From a virus, in IMG/VR virus record IMGVR_UViG_3300021178_000023, positions 1 to 41,625 of that record: 41,625 bases of DNA; one strand, written 5' to 3'. The position numbers and the translations under genes were made by a program. Positions 6,485 to 15,864 of this stretch are shown piece after piece (the first letter of the stretch is position 1; every line of letters begins with the position of its first letter). Below the pieces are notes generated by a model that was not told the origin of the DNA, did not search any database, and saw only the letters and a program-made list of their open reading frames with translations.

Positions 6485-6714
6485 TGAAAACTTTCATCTT
6501 GTTCCTCTTGTTGCCTTTATATCTTTTCGGGTTTTATCAAGTCTCCGAAACACAGCCTTGCACTATTCATATAGATGGACGCTATTTCATCATCGAGACT
6601 GAGCATCACATTTTCGTTTGTGAAGAAATTGAGCATCATCCTGAATGTAAATGTGGATGGTCTCAGGGTGAGTATATTGTGATAGATCCATTATATTTTA
6701 TCCAACACGAGTAG
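6484..6714 (+). CDS. Small exported protein
   Basis: A 76-residue protein starting MKTFILFLLLPLYLFGFYQV, a hydrophobic signal sequence. The mature part has CTIHIDGRYFIIETEHHIFV and the Cys-rich HHPECKCGWSQGEY. The start overlaps the previous stop (TGATG). The 3' end overlaps the convergent tail gene by 17 bases. No family was recognised. Confidence 0.6.
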   Translation: MKTFILFLLLPLYLFGFYQVSETQPCTIHIDGRYFIIETEHHIFVCEEIEHHPECKCGWSQGEYIVIDPLYFIQHE

Positions 6715-7987
6715 CAGATATTTTACCTGCACCAGTTAAAGTACCCACAGTAAAAGTCCCTCTTGCTACTAAATAATAAATTGTTGTGGATGTGAGAGTT
6801 GCTCTTTGAGGCATAATTGTTAATCCAATATCACTTGCTGCTGTTGGAGGAACTGGAAGAGAAGTTGTATCGCTACCGAAATTAAAATTAAGAGTGTTAT
6901 TCGTTGTAGAAATACCACCTAAAAATTGTGTCCCTGTAATAGTTCCTGCCAAATCTATCATTCCACAAATATCCCATATTCCAGCGGTAACGCTTATACT
7001 TGCAATTGTTTTAGCTGCACCTGTAGATAAGCTAACACCTGTTGTTGTTGCAGTTAATTGTTCACCAATAAACCCTGTCGAGGGAGCTTGGGCAACACCA
7101 CCCTGTAATAATCCGCCTACTTGAGTGGTTGTATTAATTTTTACTGAAGAACCAGAAAAAGCAATTCCTGAATAATTAATAGTACCTGCACCAGTTATCG
7201 CATTTGTATTACTACTCATAATTGTACATTCATAAAAACTAGCTGTGGCTCCTATTGATATAGCCGAAGAAGTTCCTCCATTTATTTTACATAAAAAGAA
7301 ATTATGTGCTCCTGAACCACCCAATGTTAAGGAAGTAGCATTATTTCCGGCACCAAAAAAAGTATAATTAGCAGTTATACCTCCTGTTGATGTGCTTACA
7401 AATGGACTATTTAAATCAGAATATATAAAAAATATTGCACCCGCTGATGTGCTACTTTGAGTTGTTGAACCACCACTATTTGTAATTTGAGTATATTCAA
7501 ACGTTATTGTTGCTGTTGCAGTACTGGTAAATATTCCAATTCCTGTAGTTCCAATATCACCAGTGCATTTGTATATATTTAATGCTGCTGTAGCTCCAGA
7601 AGTTGAAAAAGTTATTCCTGTATTATTTGTGAAATTTAGATAACAATTATTAACATTCAATATTGATGCCGCTGATCCTGTTATCGCAATTATTGCTGCT
7701 GAATTAGTGATTAATTCCAATCCTGAAATTGTGCTTGTTCCCGCACCTGTCATGGTCAATGTACCAGTAATTGAAGGGAGATTTGCTGAACCACTTGCTA
7801 ATCCGACTATGTTTACTCCAGGAGTGATTGTAACGTTTTCTGTAACGGATGTTTCAAGAATAATGGTATCGCCTGAAGAAGCTGCTGTCATAGCTGTGGC
7901 CAAGGTCGTATGAGTCCCTAGACCTGCTTGACTATTTACTGACCATTTTGTCGGGCCGAAATTATTTGTAGAATTAGTGAAAGGCAT
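6698..7987 (-). CDS. Beta-helical tail protein
   Basis: A 429-residue protein. HTTLATAMTAASSGDTIILE at about residue 25 is the entry motif of right-handed beta-helix (pectate-lyase-like) tailspikes and fibres. It is followed by many short Ser/Thr/Gly/Ile-rich turns typical of parallel beta coils, to about residue 300. The C-terminal 120 residues (FIGEQLTATTTGVSLSTGAA onwards) form a different beta domain seen at the tips of phage fibres. It is the last gene of the late block and likely a receptor-binding component at the tail tip. No polysaccharide-cleaving residues can be assigned. Confidence 0.65.
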   Translation of the reverse strand: MPFTNSTNNFGPTKWSVNSQAGLGTHTTLATAMTAASSGDTIILETSVTENVTITPGVNIVGLASGSANLPSITGTLTMTGAGTSTISGLELITNSAAIIAITGSAASILNVNNCYLNFTNNTGITFSTSGATAALNIYKCTGDIGTTGIGIFTSTATATITFEYTQITNSGGSTTQSSTSAGAIFFIYSDLNSPFVSTSTGGITANYTFFGAGNNATSLTLGGSGAHNFFLCKINGGTSSAISIGATASFYECTIMSSNTNAITGAGTINYSGIAFSGSSVKINTTTQVGGLLQGGVAQAPSTGFIGEQLTATTTGVSLSTGAAKTIASISVTAGIWDICGMIDLAGTITGTQFLGGISTTNNTLNFNFGSDTTSLPVPPTAASDIGLTIMPQRATLTSTTIYYLVARGTFTVGTLTGAGKISATRVG

Positions 7988-8000
7988 TATTTATCCTCGA

Positions 8001-8885
8001 TTATGTTAAATTCCAACCACCTACGGCAGATACACCTTGCCATGTTGTCCCAGTACTCATATAAACAAGTTCAATAGAGTCACCGCGCTGTGTATTAACT
8101 GCCGTTCCTGCTGCTGCTGAAATTGTTGTACCAAGTCTTATTTTCTGACCTGTATTTCCTGTTATGGTTAGCAAATTGGTAGAATCGACAAAAAACTTTA
8201 TTGTATCGCCTTCGGTAGGAGTAGCAGGAAGTGTTGCGGTTGCCGTAGTTGTTATGAAATAGCCATTTGATTTGGCTGCGTTGAAGGCACCTGAAGTTTC
8301 AGACCATTTAAAACCTGCATCCACTACTTCCATATTCAAAGTGTTAACACCAAGTGAAAAAGCAATTGTACCACCTGTGCTTGTAATAGTTGCAAAGGCT
8401 GGATCTGCTGTAGTTGCACCAATTAAAACTTGACCGTTTGTGCCTACTGCCAATTGTGTCAATGTTGCTGTACCCGCACCAACTTGCACAGCATGATTAG
8501 TCAAACCGGTTAATTGAGTTGTTAAAGTTGATCCAGATCCGGCAATCGTGATGCTTCCGGTGCCAAGCGTGTTAAAGTTATTACTCGTAGGATTTAATTG
8601 ACCGCCAGTATTCCCTGTTAAATGCTCTACCGCTAATCCACCACTTGCAATATCCAAAGTAATATTCGGGGATAAATATCCAATTGTTAATGTTCCCAAA
8701 GGCGAAGTGAAAGTTCCGACATTTATGTGAGTTCCATTAGCATTTAAAGCTGTTGATCCGATCCAAAGTTGACCATTTGAAATTAAGCCATTATTTACAT
8801 GTGGCTCACTTAGACTACCGCTAAAGTCCGCATTAGATGCCAACATTGTCTGATTTTGAAAACCAACTGAACTAGAATATGTCAT
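8001..8885 (-). CDS. Tail fibre-like protein
   Basis: A 294-residue Ser/Thr/Gly-rich protein. The first 190 residues are short beta repeats with NGQVLIGATTADPAFATITS, a common fibre motif. The C-terminal 100 residues (TATLPATPTEGDTIKFFVDS, TGQKIRLGT, RGDSIELVYMSTGTTWQGVS) match a terminal beta domain that recurs in phage fibre and collagen-like proteins. Four bases overlap the upstream gene. It is probably part of the tail-tip fibre assembly. Confidence 0.6.
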   Translation of the reverse strand: MTYSSSVGFQNQTMLASNADFSGSLSEPHVNNGLISNGQLWIGSTALNANGTHINVGTFTSPLGTLTIGYLSPNITLDIASGGLAVEHLTGNTGGQLNPTSNNFNTLGTGSITIAGSGSTLTTQLTGLTNHAVQVGAGTATLTQLAVGTNGQVLIGATTADPAFATITSTGGTIAFSLGVNTLNMEVVDAGFKWSETSGAFNAAKSNGYFITTTATATLPATPTEGDTIKFFVDSTNLLTITGNTGQKIRLGTTISAAAGTAVNTQRGDSIELVYMSTGTTWQGVSAVGGWNLT

Positions 8886-9436
8886 GTAATCACCTGATAA
8901 GTACCTGTAAGGTTATAATCTAGAATGGATGTATCATATCCCTTAATTGTGACAAAAAAGGAATTAAGTCCTTGTAAACCAAATGTAATACGCATTCCAG
9001 ACATGGCACCTTCTTCTGCTAAATAGACATCTTCGCCATGGAAAATATGACCATTAGTCCCATCTGTTCTTATAGGTTCTTCTACAGAATATGCAGCCAT
9101 TAAACTAGAAGTTGTATTGAGAATAACGAGATCAAACTTGAATAGATAAGCGGCAGGTGTTGCACCTAAAGATTGCGTGTAAATAACATGTGGATTTGCA
9201 TCAGAGATAGTATTTGAGGCTTGAAAACGATTTGTTAATTGAACGGTTAAAGTACTTGTTCCGGCGTTTCCACTGGTTTGAATACCATTAACATTATTGG
9301 TAAGTACGAAATTACCTAAAACATTAATGTTATTCGCTGATGGTGGTACGGCTACGGAGTCATTTCCTGTTAATGTTTGAACCGGTGATCCACCGCCCCC
9401 ACCGCCGGCTCTATTATTAATTCCTGATTGGCTCAT
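8882..9436 (-). CDS. Tail/virion beta protein with glycine-rich N-terminus
   Basis: A 184-residue protein. A GGGGGG-type hinge at about residues 11-16 follows MSQSGINNRA. Beta-rich sequence continues (QTLTGNDSVAVPPSANNINV, a motif used in phage and exported repeat proteins), then a compact domain to the C-terminus. It lies between fibre genes with start/stop overlap and is likely a virion attachment or fibre component. No enzymatic motif was seen. Confidence 0.5.
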   Translation of the reverse strand: MSQSGINNRAGGGGGGSPVQTLTGNDSVAVPPSANNINVLGNFVLTNNVNGIQTSGNAGTSTLTVQLTNRFQASNTISDANPHVIYTQSLGATPAAYLFKFDLVILNTTSSLMAAYSVEEPIRTDGTNGHIFHGEDVYLAEEGAMSGMRITFGLQGLNSFFVTIKGYDTSILDYNLTGTYQVIT

Positions 9437-9445
9437 AGCTTTCCT

Positions 9446-9781
9446 TTATGCATAATAAACTGACATATAAACAGAACCTGAACCAACAGAACCACCAACA
9501 GTATTTTTGACCCAGAATTGAGTTCCTTTGGCAATATAACAAGAATTAACTTGTTCTTTATTTGCTGCAATATCTAGCAAAACAAAAGAACCGGCCGGCA
9601 AAATCTCATGATCAGTAACACCGTCCCAAGATAAAAGAAGATCAACCGTACTATTGTTTGTCCATTTGATAATCCTAGGAGAATTAACTAATGGTAAACC
9701 TAATTTGGTATACGTAGCTGCAAATGGCCCTGCAAGTGATTGCAGGGCTGAAGGAAGAAGTACAATGTTAAAAGCTGACAT
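9446..9781 (-). CDS. Small virion-associated protein
   Basis: A 111-residue protein starting MSAFNIVLLPSALQSLAGPF. The pattern of WTNNSTVDLLLSWDGVTDHE, then PAGSFVLLDIAANK, then KGTQFWVKN resembles small jelly-roll-like phage decoration or fibre-linker proteins (bind-your-capsid type), ending SGSVYMSVYYA. It is encoded between the large fibre and other tail genes. Function inferred from place only. Confidence 0.45.
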   Translation of the reverse strand: MSAFNIVLLPSALQSLAGPFAATYTKLGLPLVNSPRIIKWTNNSTVDLLLSWDGVTDHEILPAGSFVLLDIAANKEQVNSCYIAKGTQFWVKNTVGGSVGSGSVYMSVYYA

Positions 9782-9789
9782 AGTTACCT

Positions 9790-12306
9790 TTAGTTAACGA
9801 TCATATAAGCTATAACTGAAACATCAGTTGTGGCAAGACTTGTGGCATTAGCAGTAAGCCATGAGTTAATAACAAACGATGTACCATTGACTATGGTTCC
9901 TACGCTTAATATTCCCAACGCTGCCGCACCTGTTGATCCTACTGAGACTCTTGATAAATATATCAAAGAGCTTGAAGTTACTGAAGTTGTGCTTACTATG
10001 GCTGTTCCTCCAACTAAAGTGACACTACCGAATGAATTTGCTACAGCTGCTGTAGTGGTACCTACGTTTGCACTTAAGATCTTATTACCGGAAGTTACAA
10101 AATTTAAGTTTCCTGTAACATTTACACCACCGGTTCCGGAATTTAAATTGACCGCTGCGCTAGATGCTGCATGACCAATTGTTACAGAACCAGAGGTTAT
10201 TGCTCCGCCTATAGTCACAGAACCTGTTGTTATACTTCCACCAATTGTAATAACACCTGCTGCGACTGCATTAAGTGCAAGAGTTGTACCTGATGCAACT
10301 GTTACGTTACCGGCGGATGTAGAACCGATAGCTATGACGTGCGCAGCTCCTGTTCCAGTTCCGATATTGATATTTGCTACGGCAGTTCCGTTACCACCAG
10401 CCACCAAGTTGAAAACAGGAGTGACAGTTGTATAAGTTCCATTAAAGATATTTACGCTATTTGTACCACCGGTAAAGGCATTATTAAATATGTTAAGGTT
10501 ATTTGTTCCTTGCGTAATTATGCCGCCTAATTCATTTATAACTTGATTTCCGGCACTTAACACGCCATCCATAACATTTAGGGTTGTAGTAGCTCCAGGA
10601 GTTACACCACTCAATAGGTTTACCGTTTGGGCAGCTGTACTTGATGTTCCAGAAGCGATATTTAATGTTTGAGCAGTTCCTGCGACACCATTCATTAGAT
10701 CAACGGCTGCTAATCCACCAGTTGAATCTGCAATAGAAATCTTTCCTGTTTGTGCTGCTGCACCTATAGTAATAATCTGAGCTGCATTTCCACCTAGACC
10801 AATACCAAGTGTAGAAGTAGCACCACCGATAATTGTTACGTTACCACCAGCATTAGAACCTATATTTATCACATGGGCAGCACTTGTTCCGGTACCAATA
10901 TTTGTAGTTCCGGCATGTGTGGAAGCACCACTAAATAAGTTAAATGTTCCTGCAACAGTTGTAAAAGCCCCTGCAAACAAGTTAATGCTATTTGTTCCAC
11001 CGGTGAATGCGCTATTGAACACATTGAAGGAGTTTGTACCACCTGTAGTAATACCTTTAAAGAAATCTGCGGTATTTGTGCCTTGCGAAATTGCAGCACC
11101 TTGACAAGCAAACACCTGGTTTCCTGCTGATCCAATACCTGACATGATATTCAATGTCTCACTAGCACCAGGTGTTGCACCTGTCATGATATTGACGACA
11201 TTTGCTGTGGCAATTGATGCAGCACAACCAATATTTACTGTAGCTCCGGCAGTAGTAACATTTGCAAGTGAAACAGTAGTTGAACCGGATCCGTTTGCAA
11301 TAACTACACTATTAGAAGCTCCGGAAGATGAACCAAGTGTGATAGCTCCAGTTTGAGCCGATCCACCAATTGTAATAGTACCTGTGGTAGTGCTAGCACC
11401 AACTGCATAAGTTGAACCGATAACACCGTCTAAAGAGAAGTTTCCAGTTCCTACAAGCATTGCAATTCCGGAAGCCCCAGTAACATTACCAATTGTGACA
11501 ACTTGAGCAACTGATGCTGCTGCAATTTGTACACCACCGGAACCGGAGTTAACTACAACTTGTGTTGCCCCCGAACTATTTCCGATAGTAATAACTCTTG
11601 CTGCTGCGCCGGTACCAATATTCATATTATTGGCATTAGCGGAATTACCAATATTTATTACGCCGGAAGTTGAATTAATAGACACGGCTTGGGCACTTGT
11701 AATCGCTGTAGTATTATTTGAAGCAATTGTAATTGTTCCCGTGCTTGCAGTTGCCAGTGACATATTTCCTGTTCCAGACTGCAATGTCAGAGCAGATGCT
11801 CCATTTGTAGAACCAACAGTAACTAAATTTGCCGCAGCTGAAGTACCAATATTTATAGAACGTCCTGAAGTACCAAGACCAATATTTATAGTCGCAGTAT
11901 CATTGTCAATACCAAGACCTAAAGCAGTTCCGGCAGTAGAAATTGTTGCCGAACCTTGCAAAGTTGAAAGACCACTGACTGTAATGGAAGTAAAACTTCC
12001 GGAAGAAACACTGGCAGTAAGAACTTGTTCAAGAGTTAGCGGTGTAATGGCTTTAGAATTATTTACGCCGGCTTCAGCTTCCGCAGTAGTAGCTATTTGT
12101 ATAATACCGGGAGTTGCTTGAGTTGCATTTGGTGCTCCAGCTATAGCCACAGCAGCAACACCTGCTGGAGTTACAGCTAAATTTGTTGCAGTTCCTGTTT
12201 GCGTTTGAGCAACAGTTGCAAAAGTTACTACACCTGGCTGGGAAGAAGTAGCTGCATCTAGCTTTGTCAAACCACCAAGGCCATAAAAATATTGGAAATC
12301 TGTCAT
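9790..12306 (-). CDS. Large repetitive tail fibre protein
   Basis: The start is placed at ATG 12306 (MTDFQYFYGLGGLTKLDAAT) because GAGGGAT directly precedes it; a longer reading from 12363 has no SD. The protein is about 838 residues. Residues 20-110 hold two tail-fibre repeats (ATPGIIQIATTAEAEAGVNN, SKAITPLTLEQV), a known phage fibre N-terminal motif. The rest is short beta repeats (INIGTGTSAAHVINIGSNAG type). One segment of about 120 residues is duplicated (DNA around 10340-10650 and 10880-11190). The C-terminal 90 residues lose the repeat and may be a tip domain. Likely a long trimeric fibre. Confidence 0.75.
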   Translation of the reverse strand: MTDFQYFYGLGGLTKLDAATSSQPGVVTFATVAQTQTGTATNLAVTPAGVAAVAIAGAPNATQATPGIIQIATTAEAEAGVNNSKAITPLTLEQVLTASVSSGSFTSITVSGLSTLQGSATISTAGTALGLGIDNDTATINIGLGTSGRSINIGTSAAANLVTVGSTNGASALTLQSGTGNMSLATASTGTITIASNNTTAITSAQAVSINSTSGVINIGNSANANNMNIGTGAAARVITIGNSSGATQVVVNSGSGGVQIAAASVAQVVTIGNVTGASGIAMLVGTGNFSLDGVIGSTYAVGASTTTGTITIGGSAQTGAITLGSSSGASNSVVIANGSGSTTVSLANVTTAGATVNIGCAASIATANVVNIMTGATPGASETLNIMSGIGSAGNQVFACQGAAISQGTNTADFFKGITTGGTNSFNVFNSAFTGGTNSINLFAGAFTTVAGTFNLFSGASTHAGTTNIGTGTSAAHVINIGSNAGGNVTIIGGATSTLGIGLGGNAAQIITIGAAAQTGKISIADSTGGLAAVDLMNGVAGTAQTLNIASGTSSTAAQTVNLLSGVTPGATTTLNVMDGVLSAGNQVINELGGIITQGTNNLNIFNNAFTGGTNSVNIFNGTYTTVTPVFNLVAGGNGTAVANINIGTGTGAAHVIAIGSTSAGNVTVASGTTLALNAVAAGVITIGGSITTGSVTIGGAITSGSVTIGHAASSAAVNLNSGTGGVNVTGNLNFVTSGNKILSANVGTTTAAVANSFGSVTLVGGTAIVSTTSVTSSSLIYLSRVSVGSTGAAALGILSVGTIVNGTSFVINSWLTANATSLATTDVSVIAYMIVN

Positions 12307-12314
12307 ATCCCTCA

Positions 12315-12360
12315 CCAAGTAAAATTTTTTCTTTACACTAACAGTAAAAAAAATACTTGG
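12315..12360. promoter_or_regulatory. Inverted repeat upstream of fibre gene
   Basis: CCAAGTA (12315-12321) and TACTTGG (12354-12360) face each other across 32 bases. The left copy extends to CAAGTAAA, the half-site of the 19-bp palindrome found before the scaffold and portal genes. It lies just before the SD of the fibre gene, so it may be a variant site for the same regulator. Confidence 0.4.
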
Positions 12361-12378
12361 CAATAAAGATCAATAAAA

Positions 12379-12412
12379 GATTGGTACTTATGCTAAATGA
12401 TTGGTTATGCTA
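12379..12412. repeat. Short tandem direct repeat (GATTGGT...TATGCTA)
   Basis: GATTGGT, ac, TTATGCTA (12379-12395) is repeated as GATTGGTTATGCTA (12399-12412). It is intergenic, between the fibre gene on minus and a small membrane gene on plus. It may be a promoter or regulator site for the plus-strand gene that starts 26 bases later. Confidence 0.6.
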
Positions 12413-12437
12413 GGATTGTAGCCAAAACAGGAGATTT

Positions 12438-12551
12438 ATGTTTAAATTTTGTATAATTGTTTTGGTTTGTCCTTTAATAGGAATGCTTATATTTGGATCT
12501 GCGGAGATAGGTTTTTTGATTGGTTTATCAGGTTTATTAGGTAATGATTAA
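12438..12551 (+). CDS. Small membrane protein
   Basis: A 37-residue frame starting MFKFCIIVLVCPLIGMLIFG with AGGAG before the ATG. It is almost wholly hydrophobic, with room for one or two membrane spans (second: IGFLIGLSGLLG), and ends GND. It is plus-strand within the minus-strand late block and overlaps the end of the downstream convergent gene by 4 bases. A holin-like role is conceivable from size and hydrophobicity only. Confidence 0.45.
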   Translation: MFKFCIIVLVCPLIGMLIFGSAEIGFLIGLSGLLGND

Positions 12552-14722
12552 AATAGATTTAATAAAATTTCTATTAATCTAACATCTATAACTTTTTTAC
12601 CTATTCTTTCAGTCAATTTCTTTTTTGCTTCTGCTTTAGAAAGTTCTTTGACTTCCTGATCTCCAATTTCTTTAGCTAGAAGCCTAAGTTCTTCTGTTTT
12701 CTTTTCTCCTAAAAATTCAGAGAAAAGTTCATAATTTTTCTCTTTATTCAAGACTTTTGCATAGTCATTACCAGTTGAATTTTTATCAATATTGCCTTCT
12801 CTGAGGACTGATCGCATTTTTTTCTGAGAAAGTTCTTCAAATAGATCTTTATTTTCTTTTGTATCTGAAAATTTTTTCTTTATTCTCTTGATTCCAGAAC
12901 GAGTATTCATTTCTTTTAGAATATCTTCCGGTTCTTTATATTTTTCTTCTTCTATAGGAGGTTTTTTTTCAGATTTCTTTGCTATAATATTAGGCCGTCG
13001 TTTTGCTTCATTGAATGCAGTACGAATTTCTTGTGCTTGTTCAGGTTGAATGATAGCTTCTAACTCTCGCAATGCAGTATTAAATTCTCTCAAATTTGTT
13101 CCACGTGGATTATCAAAGAATTTTGAAAGATTCTTTTCTACGATATCGCGTGTCGAAGCATTCATAAGCTCTTGTCCACGATCGGAAAGATTTAATACAT
13201 TTCTTAGCATGTTATGTTCGTCAAAATCTTGTGAACTTTTATAAAGTTTACTAAAATCTTGATTCGAAGCATCACGAAAAGGGCGAACATATTCATTATC
13301 GAAATACTGTTTCCAAGTTTTATAACCTGCGCGTGCATCTGCAAATGAATCTACCGCTTCAATATTATCCGCAACTTCGGCTGCACCAATAACTGCATCT
13401 TGAATATCATCAATAAGAGGACGAAAAATATTTTTGGTATCACCATGTGCAAAATCATAATCAACAATTTGACGTAAAGATTGTATCTGATCTATTAATG
13501 TTTGATTATTAATATCAAGATAACCAGTTAAATGACCTTCTTCATCAACAGTACGAAGATCTTTCAAAATATTTTCACCAGTTTTAATTACTCTTCTTTG
13601 AACATCGGAAGGTTCAGGAATTTGTTTTAAAGGAGCTAATCTATTTTCTAATTGTCCTATGAGTTGCGGATGAATTTGATTAATTTCTGAATGTAATTCT
13701 CTTGAAGTTTTATAAAGATCATTAACACCTCTATAAACATCTTGATCAATGCTCATAATTTCATTCTTTAGTGCTTGTCCGCCCTGTGTTGTATTATAGA
13801 ATCTATTTCTAGAAAAAATATCTCCCACTGTATTTCTTAAATCTGGTGTTTCAGGTATTGTAACAGGTCTCAATCCAATATCCTGTCCGGGAGTAAATCT
13901 TCTAGTAATAATAGGAGGAGGAGGAGGACCTGGGGGTGCGCCAGGTGGAGGGGGAGGAGGTAATCCTCCATCATCATCTGGAGGTTTACGATTTTTATTA
14001 ACATTTTTTAACATTTCATCAGCAGTTTCATACTGACTTTTAGTTAGATTTTCAGGAATGATTCCTTTTTCAATAACATCAGCTTGAGCTGTTTTAGGCA
14101 ATTTCTGAAATCTTTCAGCAAGTTGTCCTCCAATTCCTAATGCTTGAGTAAATATAGCAAAATCTCTTGCAGTTTTGGGAACTTGAGAAAGATCGACTTC
14201 TTCACCTCGACTAGCTTTTGCCCCTTGAACTGCCGATTCATAAACTGCACCTGTGATTCCACCATGCATTAAAAATCTAAGAGGTTGTAATACTTTTGGA
14301 ACTTTTGTTAGTACCCAGTCAGCTACTTTAGCAGCTTTAGTAATTGGAAGTGCTGCACCAACAAACTTTCCACCAGCTTCTAATTCATTTCCTTCTTCAG
14401 TTTCTAATCCAGGAATTTTTTCTGAATATCCTAATGTGGCTCCAGAAGCAATTCCTTTTCCAAAAGGAATTAATTCTTGAGCCTTTTCTTTAAAAGATAG
14501 TTTTTGAGCTTTTTCTAACCATGGAGGAATACCTTTTGCATAAGGTTCAGATGAATTTTGTTCATTATTAGGATTATTAGATGAAGATGTTTCTTCTTCT
14601 CCATAATCATAAGAATCAAAAAATGGATCATGCTTAGCTTTTTTAACTTCTTCTGCCTTTTGCTTTTCTTCTTTGGTAGCAACATCAGAATAATCATACA
14701 TGGAAAAATCAAAGTTATTCAT
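12548..14722 (-). CDS. Large internal/ejection-type virion protein with polyproline tract
   Basis: A 724-residue protein. The N-terminus is acidic and disordered (MNNFDFSMYDYSDVATKEEK). Residues 85-190 are Gly/Ala-rich helical segments (GKGIASGATLGYSEKIPG, AGGKFVGAALPITKAAKVAD) like membrane-active regions of ejection proteins. A polyproline tract, PPPPPPGAPPGPPPPP, occurs at about 255-270. The rest is long charged helices. It lies below two other internal-type proteins and upstream of the fibres, the place of P22 gp7/gp20/gp16-type ejection proteins. Sequence identity to those is not evident by eye; function inferred from size, composition and order. Confidence 0.5.
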   Translation of the reverse strand: MNNFDFSMYDYSDVATKEEKQKAEEVKKAKHDPFFDSYDYGEEETSSSNNPNNEQNSSEPYAKGIPPWLEKAQKLSFKEKAQELIPFGKGIASGATLGYSEKIPGLETEEGNELEAGGKFVGAALPITKAAKVADWVLTKVPKVLQPLRFLMHGGITGAVYESAVQGAKASRGEEVDLSQVPKTARDFAIFTQALGIGGQLAERFQKLPKTAQADVIEKGIIPENLTKSQYETADEMLKNVNKNRKPPDDDGGLPPPPPPGAPPGPPPPPIITRRFTPGQDIGLRPVTIPETPDLRNTVGDIFSRNRFYNTTQGGQALKNEIMSIDQDVYRGVNDLYKTSRELHSEINQIHPQLIGQLENRLAPLKQIPEPSDVQRRVIKTGENILKDLRTVDEEGHLTGYLDINNQTLIDQIQSLRQIVDYDFAHGDTKNIFRPLIDDIQDAVIGAAEVADNIEAVDSFADARAGYKTWKQYFDNEYVRPFRDASNQDFSKLYKSSQDFDEHNMLRNVLNLSDRGQELMNASTRDIVEKNLSKFFDNPRGTNLREFNTALRELEAIIQPEQAQEIRTAFNEAKRRPNIIAKKSEKKPPIEEEKYKEPEDILKEMNTRSGIKRIKKKFSDTKENKDLFEELSQKKMRSVLREGNIDKNSTGNDYAKVLNKEKNYELFSEFLGEKKTEELRLLAKEIGDQEVKELSKAEAKKKLTERIGKKVIDVRLIEILLNLF

Positions 14723-15863
14723 TCACTAACTTAGCTCCTTTATCTAAAGCTGCCGAAAGTTGATAAGCAGGAATTTCAATTGTTTTGCCATTATTTGGAT
14801 TGATTATTTTAATGGGTTTTATTGCTTCATCATATCTTTCTTCAATCTTATTGGCATAGCCTAGAGGTCGTAAATCACCATTTTCTTTTCTTATATCGGA
14901 AGCTATTTTAGATCTTAGCAAAGTGACATCAGCATATTTTCTTAATATTCCTAAAACAGCTTTATTTGCTTCTGGGGATTTACCGGCTGAAGGTAATTTA
15001 TCTTCTAATATTTTTAAATCAGCATCACTTAATCTAACACCAAAAATATCTTTCCAGCCTTCAAGTAATTGTGGAATCGAGGCTTCAATTGCTGCGGCAT
15101 CTTCAGTAATAAAAGCTTTAGAAATTTTATCACCTATTTTTCCCATTCCTTTAAAAATATTAGCAATGTTATTAGGTTTGATATTTCCTGAATTGATACG
15201 TTTTTCAATATCTTTTATCGCTTCTAATTGTTTTTTTGCTGTTTGAGTTTTATGTAAAAGTTCTTCATCGAATTTTGCACTTTCTTTATGAAACTCTAAT
15301 TTTTCCGCACGAGTAGCATTTTCTTGTTTCAAATCATTTTTTGTTTTTGTTTCATCTTCTCGACGACGTGTTTCAACATATGAATTTGAAAAAGCTCTTT
15401 CCACACCAGATTCATCAAATTTTTGTGCTAAAGCAGAAGCTGATAAACCTTTAGAATTATCCATTACTTTTTGTATTTTGGCACTAGTTTCAGGAGGAAC
15501 AGGAACATTGCTTGGAGCAGGACCTTTACCGGGCTGTTGTGCTTTAAGTATAGCTGCACCTTGGGTTGCCATATGATTAGCAACATTTGGATCAATTGGA
15601 GCTATTTTTTCATAAGTGGCCTGCAATCTTTCTTCAGGCGTTCCTTTTGTATATCTTTCATCAGTTTTTAATTCCATTAAAGCTTTAGAAAGACGAGAAC
15701 GTTGCTGTTCTTCTTGATTATTTACCATCTTCACTTTTCTCTGCTCAGCGCGAGCATCTTTTTGTTCGCCTTCACGAGATTCACGGGCTTGAGAATAGCC
15801 TTGACCTAAAGCTCTTGCTAAATTTCCACCATAATCATTTGGGGGTAACATTCTATAAACCAT
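14715..15863 (-). CDS. Internal virion/ejection-type coiled-coil protein
   Basis: A 382-residue protein starting MVYRMLPPNDYGGNLARALG after GCAGGTTAAT. Residues 15-60 are Arg/Glu-rich (QARESREGEQKDARAEQRKV), and 165-260 form a long charged coiled coil. The middle has QQPGKGPAPSNVPVPPE, a flexible linker. A compact C-terminal domain follows (FGVRLSDADLKILEDKLPSA, KTIEIPAYQLSAALDKGAKL; the latter resembles small beta caps on phage structural proteins). It overlaps the next gene by 8 bases. Part of the three-gene ejection-type set. Confidence 0.5.
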   Translation of the reverse strand: MVYRMLPPNDYGGNLARALGQGYSQARESREGEQKDARAEQRKVKMVNNQEEQQRSRLSKALMELKTDERYTKGTPEERLQATYEKIAPIDPNVANHMATQGAAILKAQQPGKGPAPSNVPVPPETSAKIQKVMDNSKGLSASALAQKFDESGVERAFSNSYVETRRREDETKTKNDLKQENATRAEKLEFHKESAKFDEELLHKTQTAKKQLEAIKDIEKRINSGNIKPNNIANIFKGMGKIGDKISKAFITEDAAAIEASIPQLLEGWKDIFGVRLSDADLKILEDKLPSAGKSPEANKAVLGILRKYADVTLLRSKIASDIRKENGDLRPLGYANKIEERYDEAIKPIKIINPNNGKTIEIPAYQLSAALDKGAKLVNE

Positions 15864-15864
15864 A

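Noticed and set aside
11630-12121. Long plus-strand frame opposite the large fibre gene
   Set aside because: Mirror of Ala/Gly/Thr-rich fibre codons on the other strand; Val/Pro/Ala composition is an artefact. The same applies to other plus-strand frames at 6.9-11.4 kb.
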